64,000 nt of DNA from the NCBI RefSeq assembly GCF_027257935.1, contig NZ_JANZKW010000001.1, positions 1,156,062 to 1,220,061 on the forward strand, given 5' to 3'. The notes beneath the pieces were generated by a model. The model was given only the letters and a program-made list of their open reading frames with translations. It was not told the DNA's origin and ran no database searches. The position numbers and the translations under genes are program-made. Source of the stretch: Chitinimonas sp. BJYL2. Lineage in GTDB: Bacteria > Pseudomonadota > Gammaproteobacteria > Burkholderiales > Chitinimonadaceae. Below are positions 56,975-64,000 of the stretch, in pieces (the stretch's first letter is position 1; every line of letters begins with the position of its first letter).

Positions 56975-57058
56975 TAGAGTGCATTAAGCGCAGCGCAATG
57001 CACCAAGCATCCGTGGGTGTAACGGTGCAATGTGTCTTTGGGCCTGATTGCACCCTAT
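56975..57058. repeat. REP-like repeat with compensatory stem changes
   Basis: Left unit has arms GTGCATT / AATGCAC instead of GTGCAAT / ATTGCAC seen at other loci: both arms changed together, keeping the stem. Right unit (57024-57054) has standard GGTGCAAT / ATTGCACC arms. Confidence 0.8.
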
Positions 57059-57074
57059 GTCAGAACCTAAGCCG

Positions 57075-57160
57075 TAGGGCGCCCTGAGCGTAGCGACTCG
57101 TGCTGTACGGAGGAGGGCTGATACCCACGGTGAGATTCAGCCTTCGGCGTCATGACGCCC
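57075..57160. repeat. second type of intergenic hairpin element
   Basis: Begins with palindrome AGGGCGCCCT (57076-57085) and ends with perfect palindrome GGCGTCATGACGCC (57146-57159), with an inner GGCTGA / TCAGCC stem (57117-57140). Outer ends TAGGGCG and CGCCCTG face each other. Different from the GTGCAAT family. Confidence 0.5.
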
Positions 57161-57174
57161 TGCGCCCGGCCCGA

Positions 57175-57918
57175 TCAGAACTTCTCGTGCGGCCCCAGAA
57201 AGCGCCATTGCCCCATGGGCAGATCCGATAAAGGTACCCGGCCGATGCGGATGCGCTTGAGGCCGATCACCTTGATGCCCACCAGCTCGCACATACGGCG
57301 AATCTGCCGTTTCTTGCCCTCACGCAGCACAAAACGGAGCTGATCCTCGTTCTGCCAGCTGACCTTGGCGGGCCGCAGTACCTTGCCATCCAGACTCAGG
57401 CCATGGTTCAGCAGCTTCAGGCCCTCGTCACTGAGTGTGCCTTCCACACGCACCAGATACTCCTTCTCGATCTTGCTATCGTCGCCAATCAGCGCCTTGG
57501 CTACACGGCCGTCCTGCGTCAGCACCAGCAGGCCCGTCGAGTCGATATCGAGGCGGCCGGCGGGCGCCAGGCCGTTGAGATGACGGCGGGTGAACTCGAT
57601 ACCCGAACGGTCACCCACATAGCGGTTTTCGGGACGCACCAACAAGGAGGCGGGCTTGAAGCCTTGCTCGGCCTGGCCGCTGACATAACCGATGGGCTTG
57701 TTGATCAGGATGGTCACGCGCTGCGTCTGCGCGGCTTCGGCGCGCTTGTCGAGCACGATCTTCTGATGCGGCAACACCCGGCTGCCGAGCACGTCGACGA
57801 CGATGCCATCCACCGTTACCCAGCCTTGTTCAATGTATTCATCCGCCTCGCGGCGCGAACACAGGCCAAGTTCGGCCATGCGTTTGGATAGACGGACGGA
57901 CTCTGGAACGTCGCTCAT
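57175..57918 (-). CDS. RluF-like 23S rRNA pseudouridine synthase
   Basis: A 247-residue RsuA/RluB-family pseudouridine synthase: N-terminal S4 domain ([24 protein letters not shown]), catalytic Asp in [17 protein letters not shown] (about 135) and C-terminal [19 protein letters not shown]. The QIRRMCE segment matches RluF (modifies U2604), which is usually longer; E. coli RluF has a C-terminal extension missing here. The ATG at 57918 is preferred; no strong Shine-Dalgarno is seen. Confidence 0.82.
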   Translation of the reverse strand: MSDVPESVRLSKRMAELGLCSRREADEYIEQGWVTVDGIVVDVLGSRVLPHQKIVLDKRAEAAQTQRVTILINKPIGYVSGQAEQGFKPASLLVRPENRYVGDRSGIEFTRRHLNGLAPAGRLDIDSTGLLVLTQDGRVAKALIGDDSKIEKEYLVRVEGTLSDEGLKLLNHGLSLDGKVLRPAKVSWQNEDQLRFVLREGKKRQIRRMCELVGIKVIGLKRIRIGRVPLSDLPMGQWRFLGPHEKF

Positions 57919-58038
57919 GGTCAGGATTCCGGTGCAAAACGGCATTCTAACGCCAGCCATCCCGGCTGCCAGATGAAGTTACGCGCGGCGACCCACAGTT
58001 AAGCGTGGGTTCACCCGCAAGCACGGTAAAATCCACCC

Positions 58039-58815
58039 ATGACTGCAAGTGATGATCTGGACTACGCACGCCGCTTTGGTGGCGTGGCGCGACTCTATGG
58101 CGATGCCGCCCTGGCGCGGTTTCAAGCCGCGCGCGTTTGCGTGATCGGCATCGGCGGCGTGGGCAGCTGGGCGGTGGAGGCGCTGGCACGCAGTGCCATC
58201 GGCCAGCTCACTCTGATCGATATGGACCATATCGCGCCGTCCAATGTGAACCGCCAGTTGCATGCGCGCACCGATACGCTGGGCCAGGCCAAGACGGGTG
58301 CCATGCGCGACCGCATCCTCGCCATCAACCCGCGTGCGCAGGTGGCCGAGATTGACGACTTCCTCACCGAAGAAAACCTGCCCACGCTGATTGCGCCTGG
58401 GCGCTTTGATTACGTAGTCGACTGCATGGACCAGATGCGCGTCAAGGTCGCGCTGGTTGCGCACTGCCGCCGCCACAAGGTTCCACTGATCGTCTCCGGC
58501 GGTGCCGGTGGCCGTACCGATGCCACCCGCGTGGCGCTGGCCGACCTGGCGCTGACCAGCGGCGATGCATTGCTGGCCCGCGTGCGCGCCGAATTGCGCA
58601 AAAAGCATGGCTACGCGCGCGAAGGTAAAAAGTTCGGCATCGAAGCCATCTACTCCACCGAGCCCATTGTTCGCCCGCCGCAAAGCTGTGAGGCCGATGC
58701 CCCCGGCGGCGGCCTCAACTGCGCCGGTTATGGGTCGGCCGTGGCCGTGACCGCCAGTTTCGGCATGGCGATGGCGGGGCGTGTACTGAACCAGTTGGCG
58801 AAGCAGTTGGTCTGA
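58039..58815 (+). CDS. tcdA: tRNA threonylcarbamoyladenosine dehydratase TcdA
   Basis: A 258-residue ThiF/E1-like protein (CsdL). The nucleotide site is VIGIGGVGSWAVEALARS (about 34-51). SNVNRQLHA, DDFLTEEN and the C-terminal YSTEPIVRPPQSCE match TcdA. It cyclises t6A to ct6A at position 37 of ANN-decoding tRNAs. It is followed by the DUF4124 gene. Confidence 0.92.
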   Translation: MTASDDLDYARRFGGVARLYGDAALARFQAARVCVIGIGGVGSWAVEALARSAIGQLTLIDMDHIAPSNVNRQLHARTDTLGQAKTGAMRDRILAINPRAQVAEIDDFLTEENLPTLIAPGRFDYVVDCMDQMRVKVALVAHCRRHKVPLIVSGGAGGRTDATRVALADLALTSGDALLARVRAELRKKHGYAREGKKFGIEAIYSTEPIVRPPQSCEADAPGGGLNCAGYGSAVAVTASFGMAMAGRVLNQLAKQLV

Positions 58816-58866
58816 ACCGATGATGCCGGCATACTATGCACCGCCGATTTAACTGATTGATCGCAC

Positions 58867-59331
58867 ATGCTGTTTCGCCACCTGATCCCCACGTCTTTTG
58901 CTGCGCCTGCCACGGCGCTGATACTGGTGCTGCCTGCCGCGCATGCCGATATCTACAAGCATGTGGATGCAGAGGGCCGGGTCACTTACTCGAATATCCC
59001 GATCAAGGGCGCCAATAAGCTGGACCTGGGGCCTTCCCCCATGTCTGTTCCGGCGCCCCGCCCCCGTTCGGGTACCAGCAGCGGCGCCCCCCGCGCCAGT
59101 GCCACGCCGACACCCGGCTACTTCCCGCGTGTCGATAGCGCCACCCAGCGCCAGCGCGATATGACCAAGCTGCAAATCCTCCAGGACGAAATGAACGGCG
59201 AGCAGCGCCTGCTCGATGCCGCACGGCAGAAGTACGCCGCCAATCCGTCCGATCCCCGCCAGCGCGAGAACGTGCTCATGCACGAAAAGAACATCGAAGC
59301 GCTGCGCAAGGAAATGTCCCGCGTTCAATAA
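58867..59331 (+). CDS. DUF4124 domain exported protein
   Basis: A 154-residue protein with signal-like N-terminus (FAAPATALILVLPAAHA) then the short DUF4124 motif DIYKHVDAEGRVTYSNIP. A proline/serine-rich linker and a coiled-coil-like C-terminal half (QILQDEMNGEQRLLDAARQ, HEKNIEALRKEMSR) follow. Function unknown. It is the gene before glnL, an arrangement seen in several betaproteobacteria. Confidence 0.75.
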   Translation: MLFRHLIPTSFAAPATALILVLPAAHADIYKHVDAEGRVTYSNIPIKGANKLDLGPSPMSVPAPRPRSGTSSGAPRASATPTPGYFPRVDSATQRQRDMTKLQILQDEMNGEQRLLDAARQKYAANPSDPRQRENVLMHEKNIEALRKEMSRVQ

Positions 59332-59360
59332 ACGTGCATGCTCAGCACGCGCCCGGTTAA

Positions 59361-59377
59361 TGCACTAAGATGGTGCA
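59361..59377 (+). promoter_or_regulatory. NtrC-binding site upstream of glnL
   Basis: TGCACTAAGATGGTGCA is a full match to the NtrC consensus TGCACYANNNTGGTGCA. It lies about 100 bases before the sigma-54 promoter, in enhancer position. Confidence 0.8.
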
Positions 59378-59470
59378 TCAACGGCGTGCCGCACTGCGCC
59401 GAAACGGCGCGAACCCGTCCTGGCATTTTCAAGTCTTTGTTATTGCTGGGTAAAAATCGCGAACTTTTGC

Positions 59471-59486
59471 TGGCCTGCTCCTTGCT
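59471..59486 (+). promoter_or_regulatory. sigma-54 promoter of glnL-glnG
   Basis: TGGCCTGCTCCTTGCT: GG (59472-59473) and GC (59484-59485) are exactly ten bases apart, as required for -24/-12 elements. The predicted transcription start near 59497 is about 23 bases before the glnL ATG. Confidence 0.75.
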
Positions 59487-59519
59487 AAGGCCTGTCCTGA
59501 TCCTGATTTTTACCTTGAT

Positions 59520-60581
59520 ATGTCACCTGCCAGTTTTACCGGACTCGATCTGCTGGAAACCGCCGTCATCGTGCTCGATGCGGCGCGTGTTGTCCGCCAT
59601 CTGAATCCTGCCGCCGAGAACCTGTTCGAGCTGCCCGCGCGGGATGCGGTGGGTCGGCCGCTGTCGGCCTGCTTTGCCGAGCCCGGCGAGATCAATGCCG
59701 CGCTCGATGCCGCTGAGCGCCAGAACGCCAGCGTGACCGAGCATGATGTGGCGCTGGCCGTGCGCCTGGGCAGCATCATCCACGTGGGTTTCACGGTTCG
59801 CGAGGTGGAAGCGGCGGCGCTCACGGTGCTGGAATTCCGCCGTACCGATCAGCAGCGCCGCATTGCCAACGAAGAGCGGCTGGCCAAGCAGCAGCAGGCC
59901 AATCGCCAGCTGATCAGCAATCTGGCACACGAGATCAAGAACCCGCTCGGTGGTATCCGCGGCGCGGCGCAGCTATTGCGCAAGGAGCTCGACGACCCGG
60001 CGCTGTGCGAATACACGCAAGTGATCACCAGCGAGGCCGATCGCCTGCAAAGCCTGCTCGACCGCCTGCTGACGCCGCATCGCCTGCCGCAGCTCGGAGA
60101 GCTGAACATCCACGAAGTCCTTGAGCGCGTGCGCAGCGTGGTGCTGGCCGAGTTCCCCAATATGGCCGTGCGCCGCGATTACGACACCAGTGCGCCCGAC
60201 CTGTACGGCGACAAGGAACAGCTGATCCAGACCGTGCTCAATATCGCCCGCAATGCCGCGCAAGCCATGCATGGCGTGGGCCAACTGGTGTTCAAGACGC
60301 GCGTGGCGCGCCAGGTCACGCTCAATCGTCAGCGCTTTCCGCTGGGGCTGACGCTGGACATCATCGACAACGGCCCCGGCGTGCCCGAGCACATCCGCGA
60401 AACGATTTTCTACCCGCTGGTCTCGGCCCGCCCCGGCGGCACCGGCATCGGCCTGCATCTGGCCCACACCTTTGTCCAGCAGCATGGCGGCACCATCGAG
60501 TTCGCAAGCGAACCGGGCCGCACCTGCTTCACCCTGACCTTGCCACTGAACGGCTACTCGCCGGTCAATGGCGGCAAATAG
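59520..60581 (+). CDS. glnL: nitrogen sensor kinase/phosphatase GlnL (NtrB)
   Basis: A 353-residue cytoplasmic kinase: N-terminal PAS domain (about 10-110), HisKA with phospho-His in SNLAHEIKNPLGG (about 139) and HATPase (NIARNAAQAM, DNGPGVPE, GTGIGLHLAH). With PII it phosphorylates or dephosphorylates NtrC according to nitrogen supply. The NtrC site and sigma-54 promoter upstream indicate autocontrol. It ends 16 bases before glnG. Confidence 0.93.
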   Translation: MSPASFTGLDLLETAVIVLDAARVVRHLNPAAENLFELPARDAVGRPLSACFAEPGEINAALDAAERQNASVTEHDVALAVRLGSIIHVGFTVREVEAAALTVLEFRRTDQQRRIANEERLAKQQQANRQLISNLAHEIKNPLGGIRGAAQLLRKELDDPALCEYTQVITSEADRLQSLLDRLLTPHRLPQLGELNIHEVLERVRSVVLAEFPNMAVRRDYDTSAPDLYGDKEQLIQTVLNIARNAAQAMHGVGQLVFKTRVARQVTLNRQRFPLGLTLDIIDNGPGVPEHIRETIFYPLVSARPGGTGIGLHLAHTFVQQHGGTIEFASEPGRTCFTLTLPLNGYSPVNGGK

Positions 60582-60597
60582 AACAGATCGCCTGCCC

Positions 60598-61998
60598 ATG
60601 AAACCCGTCTGGATCATTGACGACGACCGCTCCATCCGCTGGGTGTTCGAAAAAGCCCTGGGACGCGAAGGCATCGCTTTCCGCAGCTTTGCCTCGGTAG
60701 CCGAAACGCTCGATGCCCTGCAGCGCGAAACACCGGCCGTGGTGGTCAGCGATATCCGCATGCCCGGCGAATCGGGCCTGGACCTGCTTGCCCAGATCAA
60801 GGAACGCCATCCGCGTTTGCCCGTGATCATCATGACCGCGCACTCCGATCTGGATTCGGCGGTGGCCGCATTCCAGGGTGGTGCGTTCGAGTACTTGCCC
60901 AAGCCGTTCGATGTGGACCACGCAGTCGAGCTGATCCGCCGTGCGCTCGACGAGAGCCTCAAGCAGGATGTCGAGGACGAGGTGCCCGAAGACGCCCCGG
61001 CGATCTTGGGTCAGGCACCGGCCATGCAGGAGGTGTTCCGCGCGATTGGCCGGCTGAGCCAGAGCGCTGCCACCGTCCTGATCACCGGCGAATCCGGCTC
61101 GGGCAAGGAGCTGGTGGCGCGTGCCTTGCATCGCCATAGCCCGCGGGCAGGTCGCCAGTTCGTGGCCATCAACACGGCCGCCATCCCCAAGGATCTGCTG
61201 GAGAGCGAGCTGTTCGGCCACGAACGCGGCGCGTTTACCGGCGCCCAGGCGCAGCGTACCGGTCGCTTCGAGCAGGCCGAGGGCGGCACGCTGTTTCTGG
61301 ATGAAATCGGCGATATGCCGCCCGAGCTGCAAACCCGCCTGCTGCGCGTGCTCTCGGATGGCTTCTTCTACCGAGTGGGCGGCCATGCGCCGATCAAGGC
61401 CAATGTGCGCGTGATTGCGGCCACCCATCAGGCGCTGGAAGAACGCGTCAAGAACGGTCTATTCCGCGAAGACTTGTTCCACCGCCTCAATGTAATCCGC
61501 CTGCGTCTGCCCTCATTGCAGGAGCGACGCGAGGATATCCCGCTGCTGGCACGCCACTTCCTCGCCAAATCGGCGCGTGATCTGGGCGTAGAGGCCAAGC
61601 GGCTGACGGACGATGCCATGCGCGTGCTCACCGGCTTTGCCTTCCCCGGCAATGTGCGCCAGCTCGAAAACCTGTGCCACTGGATCACCGTGATGGCACC
61701 GGGCCAAGCCGTCGGCCCGGCCGATCTGCCGCCCGAACTCAAGCAGGAAGGCAGCAGCAGTGTCAGTGGCGATTGGGTGGAGCAGCTCGCGCAGGAAGCC
61801 GACCGCCGCCTGCGCCAGGGCGAGCGCGGCTTTATCGAGGCGCTGACCCACCAGTTTGAACGCACGCTGATCCTGCGTGCATTGGCGGCCACCGGCGGCA
61901 AGCGGATCGAGGCTGCCGAGCGGCTAGGTCTGGGCCGCAACACGCTGACACGCAAGATCCAGGAGCTGGATCTGGAGCGGGAAATTGGCGGCGAATAG
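60598..61998 (+). CDS. glnG: nitrogen regulator GlnG (NtrC), sigma-54 activator
   Basis: A 466-residue enhancer-binding protein. Receiver domain: WIIDDDRSIRWVF, VVSDIRMPGESG with the phospho-Asp. AAA+ domain: GESGSGKELVARALH, GAFTGAQAQR, GGTLFLDEIGDM. C-terminal HTH: AAERLGLGRNTLTRKIQEL. The ATG at 60598 fits the usual NtrC start; the in-frame ATG at 60568 lies inside glnL. Activates nitrogen genes from sigma-54 promoters, including its own. Confidence 0.95.
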   Translation: MKPVWIIDDDRSIRWVFEKALGREGIAFRSFASVAETLDALQRETPAVVVSDIRMPGESGLDLLAQIKERHPRLPVIIMTAHSDLDSAVAAFQGGAFEYLPKPFDVDHAVELIRRALDESLKQDVEDEVPEDAPAILGQAPAMQEVFRAIGRLSQSAATVLITGESGSGKELVARALHRHSPRAGRQFVAINTAAIPKDLLESELFGHERGAFTGAQAQRTGRFEQAEGGTLFLDEIGDMPPELQTRLLRVLSDGFFYRVGGHAPIKANVRVIAATHQALEERVKNGLFREDLFHRLNVIRLRLPSLQERREDIPLLARHFLAKSARDLGVEAKRLTDDAMRVLTGFAFPGNVRQLENLCHWITVMAPGQAVGPADLPPELKQEGSSSVSGDWVEQLAQEADRRLRQGERGFIEALTHQFERTLILRALAATGGKRIEAAERLGLGRNTLTRKIQELDLEREIGGE

Positions 61999-62087
61999 AT
62001 CGTAGTTATTGGTGGCAGGTAAAGCGGCAGGGCCGTATTGCCCGGTGGCGGCGTATCGTAAAAGCCCGTTCCGTTAGACGAGTGCTC

Positions 62088-62987
62088 ATGCTGCCACCCG
62101 CACAACTTCGCTGGCATACCCTTGCCCACGCCGAGCCCGGCTCCCGTCTGATCATCACCGGTGCTGTGCATGGCATCGAAACCTGCGGCACCCGTGCAAT
62201 CCAGCGGTTGCTGGCCGAGCTGGATCGCGGCGAGCTGGCCTTGTGCCGTGGCCAGCTCACTCTAGTGCCGGTTTGCAATCCGCTCGCCTATGCGCAGGGA
62301 CGGCGGGAGGGCGAGGGCGACCTTAATCGCAAGATCGCCGTGCGTGATGCGCCCGCCAGCTTTGAAGAGCGCCTCGCCAACCAGCTTGCGCCGCTGCTGC
62401 TGGCGCACGATGTGCTGCTGGACCTGCACTCCTTCCAGAGCCCCGGCCAGCCCTTTGTGGTGCTGGGGCCCGATACCCCGTTTGTCCGCGCTGCGGATGA
62501 GGTGGCACTCGCCAGATATCTGGGCGTGAGCCGATTCGTGGAAGGCAGCCTCATCCGCACCGAGCGCGTAGTGCCGCCGCCCGGTGGTGCCAGCATGGCC
62601 AACTGGATGCGGGCGCATGGCAAATATGGCCTGACGCTCGAGTGCGGCCAGCATGCCGACCCGGCCGCGCCCGAGGTGGCGTATCGCGCCATCCGCCACA
62701 CGCTCGCCTATCTGGGTCTGGTGGACGAGCCCGAGCCGGCTGCTGCCGAGGCGCCGCTCTCGGTACGCTTTCGTCAGACCATACTGCGGCGTAGCGAGGC
62801 AGACCAATTCAGCCGCGCCTGGCAGAGTTTCGATGCCGTGCAGGCCGGTGAGCTGATCGGCACCTTTGGCGATGGCAGCGTCTTGCGTGCGGAAGCCGAT
62901 GGCTATCTGGTATTCCCCGATCCGCTGTGCAAGGTGGGTGCCGAATGGGTCTATCTGGCGGATGCTGGGACACGCTTCACCGATTGA
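62088..62987 (+). CDS. succinylglutamate desuccinylase/aspartoacylase-like hydrolase (AstE-like)
   Basis: A 299-residue zinc carboxypeptidase-fold protein. Zinc ligands are His and Glu in ITGAVHGIETCG and His in DLHSFQSPGQP; the catalytic Glu is probably in LTLECGQHAD. AstE acts in arginine catabolism; no other ast genes are here, so the substrate may differ. The ATG at 62088 is chosen, a GTG at 62082 is in frame. C-terminal domain fits M14 succinylglutamate-type proteins. Confidence 0.78.
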   Translation: MLPPAQLRWHTLAHAEPGSRLIITGAVHGIETCGTRAIQRLLAELDRGELALCRGQLTLVPVCNPLAYAQGRREGEGDLNRKIAVRDAPASFEERLANQLAPLLLAHDVLLDLHSFQSPGQPFVVLGPDTPFVRAADEVALARYLGVSRFVEGSLIRTERVVPPPGGASMANWMRAHGKYGLTLECGQHADPAAPEVAYRAIRHTLAYLGLVDEPEPAAAEAPLSVRFRQTILRRSEADQFSRAWQSFDAVQAGELIGTFGDGSVLRAEADGYLVFPDPLCKVGAEWVYLADAGTRFTD

Positions 62988-63001
62988 GCAGGCTGGCTGC
63001 A

Positions 63002-63014
63002 TGAGGGGAATTCA
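63002..63014 (+). promoter_or_regulatory. candidate MetR box upstream of metH
   Basis: TGAGGGGAATTCA fits TGAA-N5-TTCA with one mismatch, inside the larger CATGA...TTCATG. It is centred about 63 bases before the start expected from the TAAAAT at 63059-63064, a normal LysR activator position. Confidence 0.5.
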
Positions 63015-63098
63015 TGTGCTTAGGCCGAATGGTCTCAAGGCGCACACCTGCTGCGTGCTAAAATTCCGCCGTTTCCCTCGCAATATCAGCCACTTGCC

Positions 63099-64000
63099 AT
63101 GACCCAGCGCCGCACACAGATCGAAGCCCTGCTACAAGACCGCATCCTGATGCTCGATGGCGGCATGGGGACGATGATCCAGCGTCACAATCTGGGTGAG
63201 GCGGACTACCGTGGCGAGCGCTTCAAGGATTGGCCCAGCGACCTCAAGGGCAATAACGATCTGCTGGTGCTGACCCAGCCGGCCATCATCGGCGGCATCC
63301 ATCAGGCCTATCTCGATGCCGGTGCCGACATCATCGAGACCAACAGCTTCAACGCCACCAGCATTGCCATGGCCGATTACGACATGCAATCGCTGGTGCA
63401 CGAACTCAACGTGGCGGCCGCCAGGCTGGTCAAAGATCTGTGCGTCGCCCAGACGGCCAAAACCCCGAACAAGCCGCGCTTCTGCGCTGGCGTGCTCGGC
63501 CCCACCAACCGCACCTGCTCGATCAGCCCCGATGTGAATGACCCGGGCTATCGCAATGTGACCTTCGATCAGCTCGTCGAGAGCTATCTGGAAGCGATTG
63601 ATGGCCTGGTTGTGGGTGGCGCCGACCTGCTGCTGGTCGAAACGATTTTCGACACGTTGAATGCCAAGGCCGCCGTTTTTGCGATCCACAAGTATTTCGA
63701 CGAACGCCCGGACATTGAGCGCTTGCCCATCATGGTGTCAGGCACGATTACCGATCAGTCCGGCCGCACGCTGACGGGTCAGACGACCGAGGCTTTCTAC
63801 AACTCGTTGCGCCATGCCGATGCTGTCAGCTACGGTCTCAACTGCGCGCTGGGGCCGGATTTGCTGCGCCCTTATGTGGAAGAGATGGCGCGGGTTTCCG
63901 AATCGTTTGTGTCGGTGCACGCGAATGCCGGTCTGCCTAATGCGTTTGGCGGCTACGACCTCACGCCCGAGGTCATGGCCGTGCAGGTGCGCGAATGGGC
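63099..64000 (+). CDS. metH: methionine synthase MetH (cobalamin-dependent), 3' end outside window
   Basis: The first 300 codons are in the window, covering the homocysteine-binding domain: [52 protein letters not shown] and [11 protein letters not shown] with the first zinc-binding cysteine. MetH uses methyl-THF (from MetF) and homocysteine (from AhcY) to make methionine for MetK. The ATG at 63099 fits the family start. A candidate MetR box and a TAAAAT lie upstream. Confidence 0.95.
   Translation, partial: MTQRRTQIEALLQDRILMLDGGMGTMIQRHNLGEADYRGERFKDWPSDLKGNNDLLVLTQPAIIGGIHQAYLDAGADIIETNSFNATSIAMADYDMQSLVHELNVAAARLVKDLCVAQTAKTPNKPRFCAGVLGPTNRTCSISPDVNDPGYRNVTFDQLVESYLEAIDGLVVGGADLLLVETIFDTLNAKAAVFAIHKYFDERPDIERLPIMVSGTITDQSGRTLTGQTTEAFYNSLRHADAVSYGLNCALGPDLLRPYVEEMARVSESFVSVHANAGLPNAFGGYDLTPEVMAVQVREW

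Noticed and set aside
62988-63098. Cobalamin riboswitch before metH
   Set aside because: Only 111 bases are available and none of the conserved B12-box segments can be seen.

Overview
The window is a GC-rich bacterial chromosome segment. It fits a betaproteobacterium, most likely from the Neisseriales / Chromobacteriaceae-Chitinibacteraceae side. The reasons are the lptD-surA-pdxA-rsmA block, the amgK/murU peptidoglycan-recycling genes next to lptD, metK followed by an SAH riboswitch and ahcY, a glnL-glnG pair with sigma-54 signals, CreBCD, DUF3034 and DUF4124 proteins, and several GGDEF/EAL proteins. The species cannot be named from the sequence alone. I recognised no rRNA, tRNA, CRISPR array, prophage or complete insertion sequence.

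Layout. 1-3.9 kb: 3' part of metR, a DUF4442 protein, a solute-binding protein, a crotonase-family enzyme and an exported esterase. 3.9-7.4 kb: a gltIJKL glutamate/aspartate ABC transporter with an extra small membrane protein. 7.6-14.8 kb: the envelope block lptD-surA-pdxA-rsmA, into which an ABM-like gene and a diguanylate cyclase have been placed. 14.8-20 kb: amgK, an EamA permease, threonine aldolase, murU and an MFS permease. 20-29.6 kb: two GGDEF-EAL proteins, argA, and a compact locus for an exported globin, an exported cupredoxin-like protein, a c-di-GMP enzyme and a DUF3034 protein. 29.6-34.1 kb: creBCD with small membrane proteins on both sides. 34.2-42.8 kb: a tandem STAS protein, PBP1C, a rhodanese, a TPR-GAF-GGDEF protein and an RlhA-type U32 protein. 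42.9-45.04 kb: an accessory island with a Phd/PIN toxin-antitoxin pair and an HNH endonuclease translationally coupled to an unknown small protein. 45.1-54.2 kb: thiC with TPP riboswitch, a PCMT, two late lipid A acyltransferases, metK, ahcY with SAH riboswitch, a GNAT enzyme and metF. 54.4-64 kb: plsB, an RluF-like pseudouridine synthase, tcdA, DUF4124, glnL-glnG, an AstE-like hydrolase and the 5' part of metH.

How the genes work together. Methionine and one-carbon metabolism is well represented (metR, metK, ahcY, metF, metH). It carries an SAH riboswitch and candidate MetR boxes upstream of metF and metH. Envelope assembly is the second theme (lptD, surA, lpxL-like genes, plsB, pbpC, amgK/murU). 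C-di-GMP signalling is the third: four GGDEF proteins lie within about 32 kb, two of them sitting in operons with exported or periplasmic proteins that may supply their input. Nitrogen control is visible as a near-ideal NtrC site plus sigma-54 promoter in front of glnL.

Intergenic regions carry a family of REP-like hairpin repeats built on GGTGCAAT...ATTGCACC, with at least six loci, one of which shows compensatory stem changes. The parts most likely to hold something undescribed are the globin/cupredoxin/c-di-GMP/DUF3034 locus, the HNH plus small-protein pair, the tandem STAS protein and the small membrane proteins flanking creBCD.
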